Origin: Flavobacterium pallidum
GTDB lineage: Bacteria; Bacteroidota; Bacteroidia; Flavobacteriales; Flavobacteriaceae
Direction: 5' to 3'
DNA: 64,000 bases
NCBI RefSeq assembly: GCF_003097535.1
Contig: NZ_CP029187.1
Location: 248,001-312,000, forward strand
Part shown: in pieces, positions 57,101-62,609 of the stretch
How positions within the stretch are numbered: position 1 is the stretch's first letter
How the letters are laid out: each line of letters opens with the position of its first letter
Position numbers and translations under genes: made by a program
The notes under the pieces: model-generated
Told to the model about the DNA's origin: nothing
Seen by the model: the letters and a program-made list of their open reading frames with translations, nothing else
Databases searched by the model: none

Positions 57101-58495
57101 GTTATTCAATGTAATGTTGTTGATGGTATTTGAATTCACAGTATAATTCGTAGAACCAGCGGAATTATAAATCGCCTGGAAAACACAGGTGTTTGCTGTA
57201 GCCGAAGTACCTATACTGCTATTTATAATCTGGTTCGAATTGATATTCACATTCGCCGCGGTAGCAGAGGACAGGATTCCTGTAAATGTTCCCGTAGTTG
57301 AAGTAGTGTATGCATTATTTGTAATAATGTTACCGGTAATGGTAATGGTATTCGAAGCAGCAGTACTTCCGATACCATTATCTATTGCAGTCAAAGCCGA
57401 AGTGGTCGCACCACTTTTCACTGTTACCGTGTTGTTCGAAATCGTGGCATTGGCACTTGTTCCTGCCTGCGCATAAATACCTCTTAAAGTTGTAACGTGG
57501 TTTGCACCTGAACCGTTATTGTTGTTAATGGTATTGTTCGAAATATTGACACTCCATTGGTTGTTCGCACGGATACCAGCTGCAGGGTTGGCAGCGGCAG
57601 CGGCACCACCAAAATTCAGGATCGTATTTCCTGTTCCTGATGTTGATCCTCCAATGTCGTTTGATAAGTCTCCTAAAAACGTAGAAGCTGTCGGTGTCGG
57701 GCCTACACCCGCCGTAGCAGCAAAACCACTTAAGGCGATACCAATGTTACCACCATTGATGGTATTGGTATAAAATTTATTGTTGCTGTTTGATCCGGCA
57801 GCCACCGTAGGCGTCAGCGCTGTAGTAGCCGCAGCAGCCGTAGCGTTGATCACAAGGATACCAACAGCGCCGTCAACCATAGGGGAGGTTGCGGCAGTGT
57901 TGTTCACACGCTGCATGTTAAAAATACAATTCCTGATCGTGTTGTTGTTACAACCGTCCGAAGCACTGAGTTTGAATAACCCGACACCATATTCCATCGC
58001 AACGGTGGCACTCGCAGAGTTTCCGTCGGTAAATGTAATACCGTCGAGGGTTACATAATCAGCCCCAACCAGTTTCAGCATACCGTCCGGCGCTGCACTT
58101 GCTGGTGTCGCCGTACCTGTCCCTGCGTTGATTGTTACAGTTCCGGAGGCCACCAACGTAATCGTGTTGGTCGAACTCAAAACTGCATTCAACGAGGCAC
58201 TACCGAGGGTAAACCCGGTGGCCGGCGCCGTTTCACTTCCGGTTAACGTCAACGTAACCGGACCCGTCATCGCAGTAACAGCATTCAGATCTGTTAATGC
58301 GGACGACAAATTCACATAACTGGCAGCAAGACTTGGGGAAGTGTTACCTGGATTGGTAACCGAAACCGAAATCTGCGCCTGAGACGTGAAAATGCTGAAC
58401 AAAAGAAATAACAATCCGAAGACCGTTTTCTTTTCCAAAGCATTTCTGAAAAAAGAACTTGTACTTCTCTCAGGGGATTTGTAGAATTTATACAT
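42176..58495 (-). CDS. giant T9SS type C surface protein (5,439 residues)
   Basis: One uninterrupted 16.3-kb frame. A signal peptide (KTVFGLLFLLFSIFTSQAQ, about 24-42) is followed by a parallel beta-helix region (about 60-800, many NTI/NNT turns). Four ~445-residue supermodules follow (about 950-2,600), each with an Ig/PKD-like part, SSQCG...PNGFTTP, and WDGTSNI(L/I)V(D/E)-C. Then come four Ig-like domains (about 2,650-3,190; ITAQPQ starts), a second beta-helix (about 3,200-4,145) and a GEVED-like domain (about 4,280-4,435; PTTDEDMGNVTI, GWGEYEEYMVNL). Four near-identical 88-residue repeats follow (about 4,570-4,920), then a unique region and a T9SS type C sorting domain (SGVKIFDIRGRLIYE, VLLVQITSVDNEVVTRKV). 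It is probably an adhesin or biofilm protein; the ligand is unknown. Phased repeats lie upstream. Confidence 0.93.
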   Translation of the reverse strand: MYKFYKSPERSTSSFFRNALEKKTVFGLLFLLFSIFTSQAQISVSVTNPGNTSPSLAASYVNLSSALTDLNAVTAMTGPVTLTLTGSETAPATGFTLGSASLNAVLSSTNTITLVASGTVTINAGTGTATPASAAPDGMLKLVGADYVTLDGITFTDGNSASATVAMEYGVGLFKLSASDGCNNNTIRNCIFNMQRVNNTAATSPMVDGAVGILVINATAAAATTALTPTVAAGSNSNNKFYTNTINGGNIGIALSGFAATAGVGPTPTASTFLGDLSNDIGGSTSGTGNTILNFGGAAAAANPAAGIRANNQWSVNISNNTINNNNGSGANHVTTLRGIYAQAGTSANATISNNTVTVKSGATTSALTAIDNGIGSTAASNTITITGNIITNNAYTTSTTGTFTGILSSATAANVNINSNQIINSSIGTSATANTCVFQAIYNSAGSTNYTVNSNTINNITLNNSFGTFYGIRGSTSVINVDGNTISNISMPNSTGATSSVMYGYYDGSSPPNETVTNNNINNFSINGSSTATGHVIYGIYNLTAVGAKVLTGNNINNLSFTSSSNSGYATVAGIRNAYNTVATISKNVIHTLSSTGTGPTVAGLYLGSSSATTYNVSNNIIGNLSTPQSTGLSLFGIFCGTVGSNINLYYNTVYLNGTSSGTGFASAAVYQSSTTPTVLMNNNILVNLSTPTGTGISSCFRRTSTTLTQYNSASNNNLFYAGTPSATKLLFYDGTNSVQTMSAYKTLVSPREALSFSEAVSSTAGTFFQSLTGPASGSSATFLHLVNGLNTQAESGGIAISGITDDYDGNTRNASNPDVGADEFAGVSPAPAISITSVTPPATSQCTASGRAVNASITTASGTITSATLNYSFNGVAQSPITMTAGGGSSYTATIPVGSPTTATVAWSITAVNSVPLSATYTGTSYADDPLAGGTASASASVTTTCAGTPTVLTASFVKSGGTATNGTGLTTIGTTSTSEALSPFSQYYESQHTQYLVMASDLQAAGLAAGNITGLRFNVATKNSTLPFTSYTIKLATTALTTLTSGNNAATFTTVYASSSTVGTGMSTTAGTNNFNFGTGAGTSSSFNWDGTSNILVDICFANDPASTGALFSNTDLVTATTKSYTATYGYNQDNANLCGATYTNVTNSTKLPDMTFVGVAKVALSGISWSDGASTVGTGNNLSVSPTTGHTYTFTANYSGCPVSASTPVTVNPAPTSLTGTNSSQCGLDIPTASVSDPNGFATPIIKWYATNVATTPLQATTSHTYGTAISTTTTFYVSVVNPTSGCESARIPVTVTVSTPASITVTPGATATVCSGQSISLGASSTNAGYVYSWTANPTTGSGVSGTLSGASQTITPTMPGTYVYTVLGDDGICATTNTVTVTAGALPAITTAAAASGTICAGGSTALTATSIGIGAGTGTIGTQTTTIGGDNGNPYRSGNGTGNQIKTQLLYKASELTAAGYAAGNITSLGFTVTGADTGVVSNFTIKMANSSATALTTTYETPTFTTVFTQASFTPAVGVNTHTFSTPFVWDGTSNIIVETCQTNNVTGTTTVACSTPAFAGNTHTASSTTACSATTGTAVANRPIVTLGGQKTTDITSSYTWTWNPGNLSGASVSVSPTTTTAYTVRATNTTTGCYNEQVVNVTVNPKPTALTATNSSQCGLQVPTASVADPNGFTTPTIKWYADNVTTTALQSSTSMTYDTAISTTTTFYVSVVNPATGCESNRTAVTVTVTTPNAITVTPGATATICLGNPITLGASSAGLYSYTWSVSPSLGSGMSGTPSGASQTVTPTAAGTYVYTVTGTDGVCTATNTVTVTVGALPAITSVTAPATASCPGTAVALSAKSIAAAPGTAAIGTQTTTEFGGGVYRNGFGTGDFKHQLIYTAAELSAAGLQAGNITAVSFNVTSAGSGSANNYTIRMANVASTPPSTTSFLAPAGYTTCYTAATYTAVAGVNTHTFTTPFNWDGTSNVLVDICYNISTIGTSSTLAATTPSAISNNNLLGSTGACAATTGATTYANRPLATFAGQVGSDMTSSYTWTWNPGNLSGASVSASPTTTTVYTVRATNAATGCFSEQNVTVNVNPAPTAPTVVTSASQCGTQVPAASVSDPNGFTTPVIRWYNVATGGSPLQATTSTSYNSAISVTTTFYVAVVNPTTGCESARTPLTITVSTPDSLSITAPSSLCAGGSFNISSSYTPSFNNFTQFTLSATPATGSGVTGNVALTANATGSNAYLVTPTAAGTYVYTISAYDPNTNCTSVQTKSITVNALPALTVSATPATICAGSATTLLATTTTITAGTATSIGADTTTTVTTGITPFTSNYEGQHIQYIVRASELTASGLNAGNLTSLAFNVTASGVGTYAQSGYTVKIANTADTAFSGNFATPSGSFTTVYGPVSKPAPAVGLHTLTFTTPFNWDGVSNIVIDICHDNDSVADTCASCFSGNSTVAYSTTAYNSVYGKYADNNSLCGTTNGTAITTFTNRPNMIFGGQVVGQAAGSLSYSWSDGASTVSSSNTFSASPSATTVYTVTATDPATGCAKVQNVTVNVNPAPNAPSVVNGGHCGAGVVTAATVSNTNGFTTPTYKWYSASTGGTALQSSTATNYTTSIATTTTFYVSVVNPTSGCESARSMIVLTIDTMPSATIHYDNSPYCNTLTSATVTRTGTAGGSYTADLALSLNTATGEVNPSLSTPGLYQVTYTMDGGSCGIQTATTFITIGQNPNSGFTYGSSVYCSSSLTATPAITGTAGTFTATPAGLAINASTGVIDLVASTEGTYTVTNTVTGAGCTPSTTNATVTVNKAVAITAQPQGVSILPADNTSFSVTATGTGISSYVWEVNDGSGWATVADGGVYSGATTNTLSLTNVTSGMNQYQYRVTVSGTAPCAAVTSDPAVLTVTSISINAQPQSQTICSNSGVTFFVTTSGGTPSSYQWQYRVNSAGTFADIPSATSSSYSIPSGLTSANTGNQYQVVINGGSLVSNVATLTVNDVVAINTNPATQTVCSSAASVTFTVGATGTGLTYQWELSTDNGGNWSPISAATTASYTINTPAVSLTGNQYRAVVSGLAPCSAQTSTAATLTVIQAVAITAQPANQAICASATANFSVTATGAGLTYQWIANNGSDIILTDGTLSGATISGATTNALSIASASSLSGYTFRVQVTGTAPCAPLTSNTVSLYVVSGGTIAVGPSGTYNNLTSAIAALVTCGITQPTFLELNSGYDASTETYPISMPAITGASATNTITIREANGVTGKVISSANPVATFSLNGGNYWTIDGRSGGTGSNKDLQISNTNTTGAVIQFINDASNNIVRYADVRGVNTSATSGVVLFSTTTATTGNDNNTIANCDIRDGATTPVNGIYSAGTAAKTNDNNTISNNNIFNFFSATLATKGIAVASNSEAWTISGNKLYQTATRIYTTANTHNGINVASGAGYTITGNTIGFANAAGTGTMNLVGNTVALTGTFPSAYTTTGTANATRFIGINAGFTAAGTVSSIQNNTVAGIALYTSSGATTTNGVLCGINVTSGNANIGTATGNTIGATTGMGSLYAASTTSQAAVVGIYATSANTVAIQNNTIGAIDASGTTASLTGSVTGIDVAGSGVMTVSNNIVGNTTANNLRGGAFFNGTNLTNSGALTFTTSGATLIEGIRSAATGTSTTISSNTVRNATAYGTGASIVNGVDNTGAATLLTVGSNTITDIANAGTGAFTGMTVGSPTTVNVTSNTINNLSRTAAATFYGIQYGTPTTVTIDGNTVSNLANNAAGSTSGFYGIYSVGTPQNETITNNNVFGLSTTATGAQTMVGWYQLTSNTGTKVCTGNNFYNFTAPASSAVVMYGIRNGYGANVTISRNTIYGFAGGLTQFGIYSAPSIAGTANIFRNKIYDLSTGNTGAAQIIGLAMASTTASANTNAYDNLIGDLRTPAASNADAIRGISVSATAATANFNVYNNTVYLNASSTGAAFGTSGIYHAASSTATTAKLDLMNNIVINTSTPGTTGVVTALRRSAVATLGNFATTSNRNMYFAGTPAANKAILYDGTNAYQDYSTYYAAVGTSREANSFVDTAFSAASFFNSTTGGSATYLKPNDGINTLAESGGANLSAFFTVDYNGVTRGTQYDMGAWEFAGSSPAPTVTFNSVSPAFTTLCTATARTVSVDVTTPTGTITGVTITYNNGTATGPVAMTNTSGNTWSYTIPAASPANSVVTWSVTATNSSSLSTGYTGTSYQDALNTGVSLVASASLTTVCSGTGTILNASFNGIAPTYTAPPAVTNPTTDEDMGNVTITQGATTILNNASARNSLVGTIGTATGTAGSYANYTAFGPYVLNGGGSYNFSMTSVQDASAFAHSMAIYIDYNRNGSFGDAGEAVYTSAATTLGAHTETGSFVVPAGVSPGNARMRIIVTEGAGGITGPTMTVGWGEYEEYMVNLQPSVAYSWSDGSTVVGTTKSLTVNPTTTTTYTLTTTVNSCPVVSNGVTVTVNPPSVAGTISGAATVCSGTNSTTLTLNGNTGTIQWQSSSDNTTFANISGATGSTYTAQNLTATTYYRAVVTSGLCTAATSTSVAVTVDPVSNGGSVTGGTTICSGSASGLLTLGTHTGTIVRWESSVSPFTTWSPIANTTSTYTSGTLTQTTQFRAVVQSGTCPEANSASTTVTVDPVSNGGSVTGGTTICSGSMSGQLTLTGNTGTIVRWESSVSPFTTWSPIANTTSTYTSGALTQTTQFRAVVQSGACAEANSTSTTVTVDPASNGGTVSGGTTICSGSMSGQLTLTGNTGTVVRWESSVSPFTTWSPIANTTNTYTSGALTQTTQFRAVVQNGACGEANAAAATVTVSPASVGGSVSGGSTTCNGSSSVLTLSGHTGAVVRWESSVSPFTTWSPIAHTGTTYMTGPITVETHFRAVVQSGPCASATSSETIVTVGGNTTTWSAGAWSNGTPNSLSAAIINGNFTAVADLNACTLTIQSGTVTVSGGFDFYVNGKVTVSGGSLTFEDGSDLVQSQDIANTGNIKYKRTANLIRQDYVYWSSPVSGQLLQPFSPNTLNTRFYNLDEPTNAFVQIASPSTTSFDAAKGYMIRSANNHPTTLTPWTGTFTGVPRNGEYTIPVTVSGQGYNMIGNPYPSTVDADLFLAEPGNAGTLYFWTHISQAAASGANYATYNTLGGTAAQSGGTAPTGAIRGGQGFILLKSSASTARFTNAMRTAEGGAFYRSAQTAEKHRMWFNLNTPAHAMNQILVGYAEGATMGEDVAMDGRSIEGGSSISSLIGNDNYVIQARPLPFVDTDVVPLGFNAATAGTYIIELDHMDGLFSGDQNVYLKDNLLGVTHNIKQGAYSFASAEGSFANRFEVVYQSSPLGVDTPTFDANSVVVYKDQGMLHINSGKVVMSGVKIFDIRGRLIYERGAINASEAVLNDLRAEEQVLLVQITSVDNEVVTRKVAY
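43730..44785 (-). repeat. four tandem 264-bp repeats inside the giant adhesin gene
   Basis: The landmark GGGCTCCA recurs at 43845, 44106, 44370 and 44634, giving periods of 261, 264 and 264 bp (87-88 codons). The units share long near-identical DNA such as GAGCTTTCCCATCTTACGA and CCGCTCATCGAACCTGAACA. The encoded unit contains VRWESSVSPFTTWSPIA and TQFRAVVQ. Near identity in DNA, not only protein, points to recent duplication or gene conversion and a likely site of copy-number change. Confidence 0.85.
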
Positions 58496-58566
58496 AAAGT
58501 TGATTTTTATAAGCGGCTAAAAGTATAAAAAAAAGTTAATTCTGTATTTTTTTTCCATAAAAAAGA

Positions 58567-58617
58567 GGTGAAATCGAAAAAAACACGGTGAAATGCAATT
58601 TTTTAAAGGTAAAACTC
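58567..58617 (-). promoter_or_regulatory. three phased direct repeats upstream of the giant adhesin gene
   Basis: On the plus strand GGTGAAATCG (58567), GGTGAAATGC (58587) and GGTAAAACTC (58608), 20 and 21 bp apart. Their core GGTRWAA and phasing resemble the set at 42021-42103. With a start near 58511 (from TACTTTTA at 58518-58525) they would be centred near -60, -80 and -101, close to the placing at micro-ORF 1. A shared activator is a reasonable guess. Confidence 0.5.
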
Positions 58618-58796
58618 AAAATATTTCAAAATAACAATTTTTTATATTTTCAACAAAAACAACGATAAATAAACAGTTTATAACAAAAACGAAAGTTTTA
58701 TTTAAATAATAATTAATAATTTTATAACAATTCAATAATGATGAGTTAAAAAAATGTAAGGATATAAATAAAGATGGAACACTTCATTCAAATACT

Positions 58797-58804
58797 TATC
58801 TTTG
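58797..58804 (+). promoter_or_regulatory. -7 box of the DUF1761 gene
   Basis: TATCTTTG, exact to TAnnTTTG, 23 bp before the ATG. The position 19 bases upstream reads TGG rather than TTG, so the -33 box is poor. Confidence 0.6.
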
Positions 58805-58827
58805 ATTATTAACCAAAACCAAATTAT

Positions 58828-59349
58828 ATGGACTTTATTAATTTTACAGCCATTTTTGTGGCTGCACTTTCTTCTCTGTTAGTGGGTTTTATATGGTATA
58901 GCCCAAAAGTTTTCGGAAACATCTGGATGCGCGAAACCGGTGTCAATATGGAAGACGGCAAAAAACCCAATATGGCGATGATTTTCACGCTCGTTTACAT
59001 CTACAGTGTTTTCATCGCATTTATCCTGACGGCCCTGACCATACACCAGTCCGGCGCTTTGGGCATGATTGGCGGGCCGGCTTTTATCGATAAGGCACTT
59101 CCCTCTTACGCGGCTTTCATGGCTGATTATGGCGGAACATTCCGTTCCTTCCAGCACGGTGCGCTTCATGGTTTCATGACAGGCTTATTACTGATCATGC
59201 CTGTAGTGGCAATTAATTCTCTTTTCGAAAAAAGAAGCTGGAAGTATATTCTCGTCACCGGATTTTACTGGGTGGTCACCTGCACGATCATGGGCGGCAT
59301 CGTCTGCGGATGGACTAAAGATGGCTTTCATTTTTCTTCCATACACTGA
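58828..59349 (+). CDS. DUF1761 family membrane protein
   Basis: 173 residues. Four predicted membrane segments: about 7-26 (FTAIFVAALSSLLVGFIWYS), 50-70, 110-130 and 138-160. The N-terminal MDFINFTAIFVAALSSLLVG and WYSPKVFGNIWMRETG are characteristic of DUF1761. The function of the family is unknown. It has its own -7 box and a small terminator, so it is probably transcribed alone. Confidence 0.88.
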   Translation: MDFINFTAIFVAALSSLLVGFIWYSPKVFGNIWMRETGVNMEDGKKPNMAMIFTLVYIYSVFIAFILTALTIHQSGALGMIGGPAFIDKALPSYAAFMADYGGTFRSFQHGALHGFMTGLLLIMPVVAINSLFEKRSWKYILVTGFYWVVTCTIMGGIVCGWTKDGFHFSSIH

Positions 59350-59373
59350 TCCAATCCCGCATTTATAAAAATC

Positions 59374-59398
59374 AACCGTCTTCATTGGCGGTTTTTTT
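59374..59398 (+). terminator. terminator after the DUF1761 gene
   Basis: AACCG/CGGTT short stem followed by seven T. An ATG lies directly after the T run (59399), which argues against using that ATG as the start of the next gene. Confidence 0.65.
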
Positions 59399-59446
59399 AT
59401 GCCTTTAAAATTATTCGCTATTTTTACAGAAAATCCACAGCCACCA

Positions 59447-60589
59447 ATGGCATTCACTTTTGAAATTTTCAGCGATGTAAATCAATTGCCTCCGGACTGG
59501 GATGGGCTAGCCAAAGAAAACATTTTCCTCTCGCGTGATTATCTCGAAGTATTGCAGCTTTCGGCACCGGATAACATGGAATGCCATTTTATCGTATTGC
59601 TGGAATCAGGAAAAACCATCGGGATTGCCTTATCACAATTTCTCGATGTGAACCAATTGGAATCTTTCGGTGACCGTGATAAATGCCTCAGGGCATCGGC
59701 ACGCAAGCTGGTTTTCAGGAATTTTTCCTCGCGCGTCCTTTTCATAGGAAACAACATGCTTACAGGGCAGAATGCTTTTGTTTTTGCAAAAGATACTGAT
59801 CGCGTGAAAACCATACTGGCGCTTAAAGCCGCAGCCATTTCAATCAGGGATTCTTTCACCAAAAAAGGAAAGAAAATCCACCTGACAACCTTCAAGGATT
59901 TTGATGATAATGAAGCGGAAGATTTCCGGAAAGCCGGTTTCAAAGACCATCTCGAATTTTCAACGCAACCGAATATGGTATTTACGATGCGTGCCGACTG
60001 GCATTCAGAACAGGATTATATTGGGTCTCTTTCCAAAAAATACCGCGACCAATACAAACGTGCACGCAAAAAATCAGACGGGGTCCACAAACGCAAAATG
60101 CCTTTGGAGGACATCATCAAATATGAGGATGCGATTTATGACCTTTATTTCCATGTGGCTAAGAATGCACCTTTCAATACTTTTTTCCTAAGCAAAAACC
60201 ACTTCCGTATCTTTAAGGAAAAACTGCGCGACAAATTCCTTTTTTATGGCTATTTCCTGGAAGAAAAACTCATCGGCTTCAATACCCTGATTAAAAACGG
60301 AAAGTCGATGGACACTTATTTCCTGGGTTATGACGACAATATCCAACGCGACAAAATGCTATACCTGAATATGCTTTACGACATGATTGCCTATTCCATT
60401 AATAAGGGATTCTGCGAAATTGTCTTCGGGCGGACGGCTTTGGAAATCAAAAGTTCCGTAGGTGCCCAACCCGTACCAATGTATGGCTTCATGCAACATG
60501 GAAACGGACTTGTGAACAAGAACATGGACTGGATTTTCAAGCGCCTCGAACCTGTTGCCGAATGGCAGCAGCGCAATCCTTTCAAGTAA
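59447..60589 (+). CDS. GNAT/FemAB-like acyltransferase, unknown substrate
   Basis: 380 residues from the ATG of MAFTFEIFSDVNQLPPDWDG. An earlier in-frame ATG at 59399 abuts a terminator and was rejected. The protein looks like a double GNAT-fold enzyme: the C-terminal half has YIGSLSKKYRDQYKRARKKS, FFLSKNHFRIFKEKL, FYGYFLEEKLIGFNTLI and SMDTYFLGYDDN, as in FemAB/peptidoglycan-bridge-like and related acyltransferases. No signal peptide is visible, so it is cytoplasmic. The acceptor and donor are not known. It converges on the lipid kinase gene with 2 bp between stop codons. Confidence 0.75.
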   Translation: MAFTFEIFSDVNQLPPDWDGLAKENIFLSRDYLEVLQLSAPDNMECHFIVLLESGKTIGIALSQFLDVNQLESFGDRDKCLRASARKLVFRNFSSRVLFIGNNMLTGQNAFVFAKDTDRVKTILALKAAAISIRDSFTKKGKKIHLTTFKDFDDNEAEDFRKAGFKDHLEFSTQPNMVFTMRADWHSEQDYIGSLSKKYRDQYKRARKKSDGVHKRKMPLEDIIKYEDAIYDLYFHVAKNAPFNTFFLSKNHFRIFKEKLRDKFLFYGYFLEEKLIGFNTLIKNGKSMDTYFLGYDDNIQRDKMLYLNMLYDMIAYSINKGFCEIVFGRTALEIKSSVGAQPVPMYGFMQHGNGLVNKNMDWIFKRLEPVAEWQQRNPFK

Positions 60590-60591
60590 TT

Positions 60592-61482
60592 TCAGCTTTC
60601 GGGAACAGGCGCTGGGACAGCCACTTTCATCTGTCCGGGAAGGATGTGTATGTCGAGTTTATCCATCATCCCGCAGAATTCTCCATCAATCTGGAAACTG
60701 ACTTTAGTATTTGTCGATATCGAAGCCTTATCAGTAGAAATAATCTGCACGTCGCCCGTATCCAAAGGCATATTTCCCGTAATGATTTTCCCGAAAACAA
60801 TCAGGTCAAGATTTTTCAGGATAACGATTTCAAATTTGCCGTCATCCATAATCCCTGACGGATTTATGGTTACGCCTGTACCATATTTCTGTGTATTGGC
60901 AATTACAATCATCCGCGCCGTGGTTTCAATGGTCTCTCCATCGGCTTCAATCTTTGCTTCAAACGGTCCTTCCGATTCACTCAGCGTTTGTATCGCCTGC
61001 AGCGCATAACCCAACATGCCACGGGTATTTCCCTGCTCATAATTGCGGACCAACTGGGCATTAAGCCCAAGGTCACTGAGGTGCATGCTGCGAATCCCGT
61101 TGATTGAAATCATATCCATATCGATATGATCACCGTGGAAAGCAATCTCCAGGTTTTCCTGTAACGCCGCAGGCAGGTTTAGATCAGTAGAGAGCCCATT
61201 GGCCGAACCGGCCGGAATGATTCCCAAAATAACATCATGCTTTTCTACAGCTTCGGCAACCAGCTTTATAGTGCCGTCACCCCCTGCAACAAGGATGCGC
61301 TCGGGTTTGTGTTTTATATAAAGCTCGTGGATTTGGCTTAAATCGGTATCATCTCCCTGGGTTTCATAAGTGACGAGACTGAAGTTTTTGCTCTCAGCGA
61401 AATCGTTCACTGCTGCGATTAATTCCGTTTTATCGATGTCGCCCGCTATGGGGTTGACAACAAAAATGATTTTCTTTTTCAA
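60592..61482 (-). CDS. diacylglycerol kinase-type lipid kinase (YegS/BmrU)
   Basis: 296 residues. The DAGK catalytic domain begins KKKIIFVVNPIAGDIDKTE, with the nucleotide loop VAGGDGTIKLVAEAV and IIPAGSANGLSTDLNLP. The C-terminal beta-rich half contains FQIDGEFCGM. It should phosphorylate diacylglycerol or a related lipid at the inner leaflet, recycling it to phosphatidate. It is transcribed divergently, with a 60-bp gap, from an App1-type phosphatase gene whose family carries out the reverse reaction. Confidence 0.93.
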   Translation of the reverse strand: MKKKIIFVVNPIAGDIDKTELIAAVNDFAESKNFSLVTYETQGDDTDLSQIHELYIKHKPERILVAGGDGTIKLVAEAVEKHDVILGIIPAGSANGLSTDLNLPAALQENLEIAFHGDHIDMDMISINGIRSMHLSDLGLNAQLVRNYEQGNTRGMLGYALQAIQTLSESEGPFEAKIEADGETIETTARMIVIANTQKYGTGVTINPSGIMDDGKFEIVILKNLDLIVFGKIITGNMPLDTGDVQIISTDKASISTNTKVSFQIDGEFCGMMDKLDIHILPGQMKVAVPAPVPES

Positions 61483-61542
61483 TGTTTTGCTTCTTTTATC
61501 CCCTAAATTTAAGTAATTTAACTTATAATAAAATGCTAAAGA

Positions 61543-62511
61543 ATGAAGCCTGTCCTAAAATTATACCGCGGCTATGCCAATGAACAGGAATTAATTGTAA
61601 TGGGTCATGTTTTTAAACCAACGACAAAAGAAGATTACGATTTCCAGAAAAGAAAATTCCAGAACGCCAGATCGGTGATACGCATGTTCCGGATCAAGAC
61701 CCAGAAAAATGCCGATGTCTACCTGGAACTCCATGACAGTAAAATACATACAAAAACCTTAGATGACGGTTATTTCAAATTCTGCATCCCGCTCACGAAG
61801 GAATTCGGCTACGGGTGGATGGATTATTTTGTAACGATGAATTACGGCGGGGAGGAGATCCGTATGAAAGGCAGTTTCATCAGGCCTTATGAGGGAAATT
61901 TAGGTTTCATTTCAGATATTGATGATACTTTCCTGATTTCACACACAAGGAATATGTTTAAGAAACTTTACATATTGCTTTTCAGGAATGTAAATGACCG
62001 TAAGATTTTTGATAATGTTGTGGCGCATTACCAGGCGTTGAGTTCTTCCGGAAGGAACAACAAGGAGGAACAGAATGCTTTTTTTTATGTATCGAGCAGC
62101 GAATGGAACCTGTATCGTTTCATTGTCCAGTTTACCGAATTGCACCAGTTGCCGCGCGCCGTTTTACTACTGAAAGACATTAAGACGAGCCTGATGGATT
62201 TCTTCATCACAGGGCGGGGCGACCACAACCACAAGTTTGAAAAAATCAAGCACATATTGGAATTCTACCCGAATTTACGCTATACGCTTTTGGGAGACGA
62301 TTCCCAGGATGATCCATATTTATACGAACAAATCTGCAAAATATTTCCGGTGAATGTACAGGCGGTATACATCCGGCAAACGGGAAGCCACAAGAAGCAA
62401 AAAGCCGTCGATGCCTTGAAAAACCTTGAAAGCCTGAATGTGGCCGTTTGTTATTTCAGCGAAAGTTCTGAAGCGATCGAGCATTCAAAAAGAATCGGGC
62501 TCATCAGTTGA
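61543..62511 (+). CDS. App1-family (DUF2183) phosphatase
   Basis: 322 residues. An N-terminal beta domain (about 1-120, KPVLKLYRGYANEQELIVMG) is followed by the HAD-like App1 catalytic domain (about 125-310). The nucleophile motif is SDIDDTFL (DxDxT) and a late acidic motif is LLGDDSQDDPYLYEQI. App1 of yeast is a phosphatidate phosphatase; bacterial members are assumed to act on lipids too. No signal peptide is seen, so it would work in the cytoplasm, facing the same lipid pool as the divergent lipid kinase. Confidence 0.9.
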   Translation: MKPVLKLYRGYANEQELIVMGHVFKPTTKEDYDFQKRKFQNARSVIRMFRIKTQKNADVYLELHDSKIHTKTLDDGYFKFCIPLTKEFGYGWMDYFVTMNYGGEEIRMKGSFIRPYEGNLGFISDIDDTFLISHTRNMFKKLYILLFRNVNDRKIFDNVVAHYQALSSSGRNNKEEQNAFFYVSSSEWNLYRFIVQFTELHQLPRAVLLLKDIKTSLMDFFITGRGDHNHKFEKIKHILEFYPNLRYTLLGDDSQDDPYLYEQICKIFPVNVQAVYIRQTGSHKKQKAVDALKNLESLNVAVCYFSESSEAIEHSKRIGLIS

Positions 62512-62523
62512 CGGCAAAACACC

Positions 62524-62603
62524 AGCCCCGATTGAAATGAAAATCCTTTTTGTCCTTTCTTTAAGGACAAAAAGATTGTAATGGAAAGCGGGACCCGTGC
62601 TCC
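62524..62603 (-). repeat. structured intergenic repeat, copy 3 (diverged)
   Basis: On the plus strand AGCCCCGATTGAAATGAAAA, TCCTTTTT, GTCCTT/AAGGAC hairpin, AAAAAGATT, AAAGCGGGACCCGTGCTCC. It begins 6 bases after the ABC-F stop codon on the minus strand, as in the copies after der and era. The central hairpin is a perfect extended stem, so it can also serve as a terminator for both convergent genes. Confidence 0.7.
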
Positions 62604-62609
62604 AAAAAA

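Larger units (their letters stand above)
58496..58827. other. AT-rich divergent intergenic region
   Basis: 332 bp, very rich in A and T, between the giant adhesin gene and the DUF1761 gene. It holds the phased repeats (58567-58617), a weak minus-strand -7-like TACTTTTA (58518-58525), a small AAAAC/GTTTT hairpin near 58685-58700 and the plus-strand -7 box at 58797. I see no coding sequence in it. Confidence 0.7.

Noticed and set aside
42176..58495. Recent horizontal transfer of the giant adhesin gene
   Set aside because: The signal, sorting domain and module types are native to Flavobacteriaceae, and no integrase, transposase, tRNA junction or flanking repeat marks a boundary.
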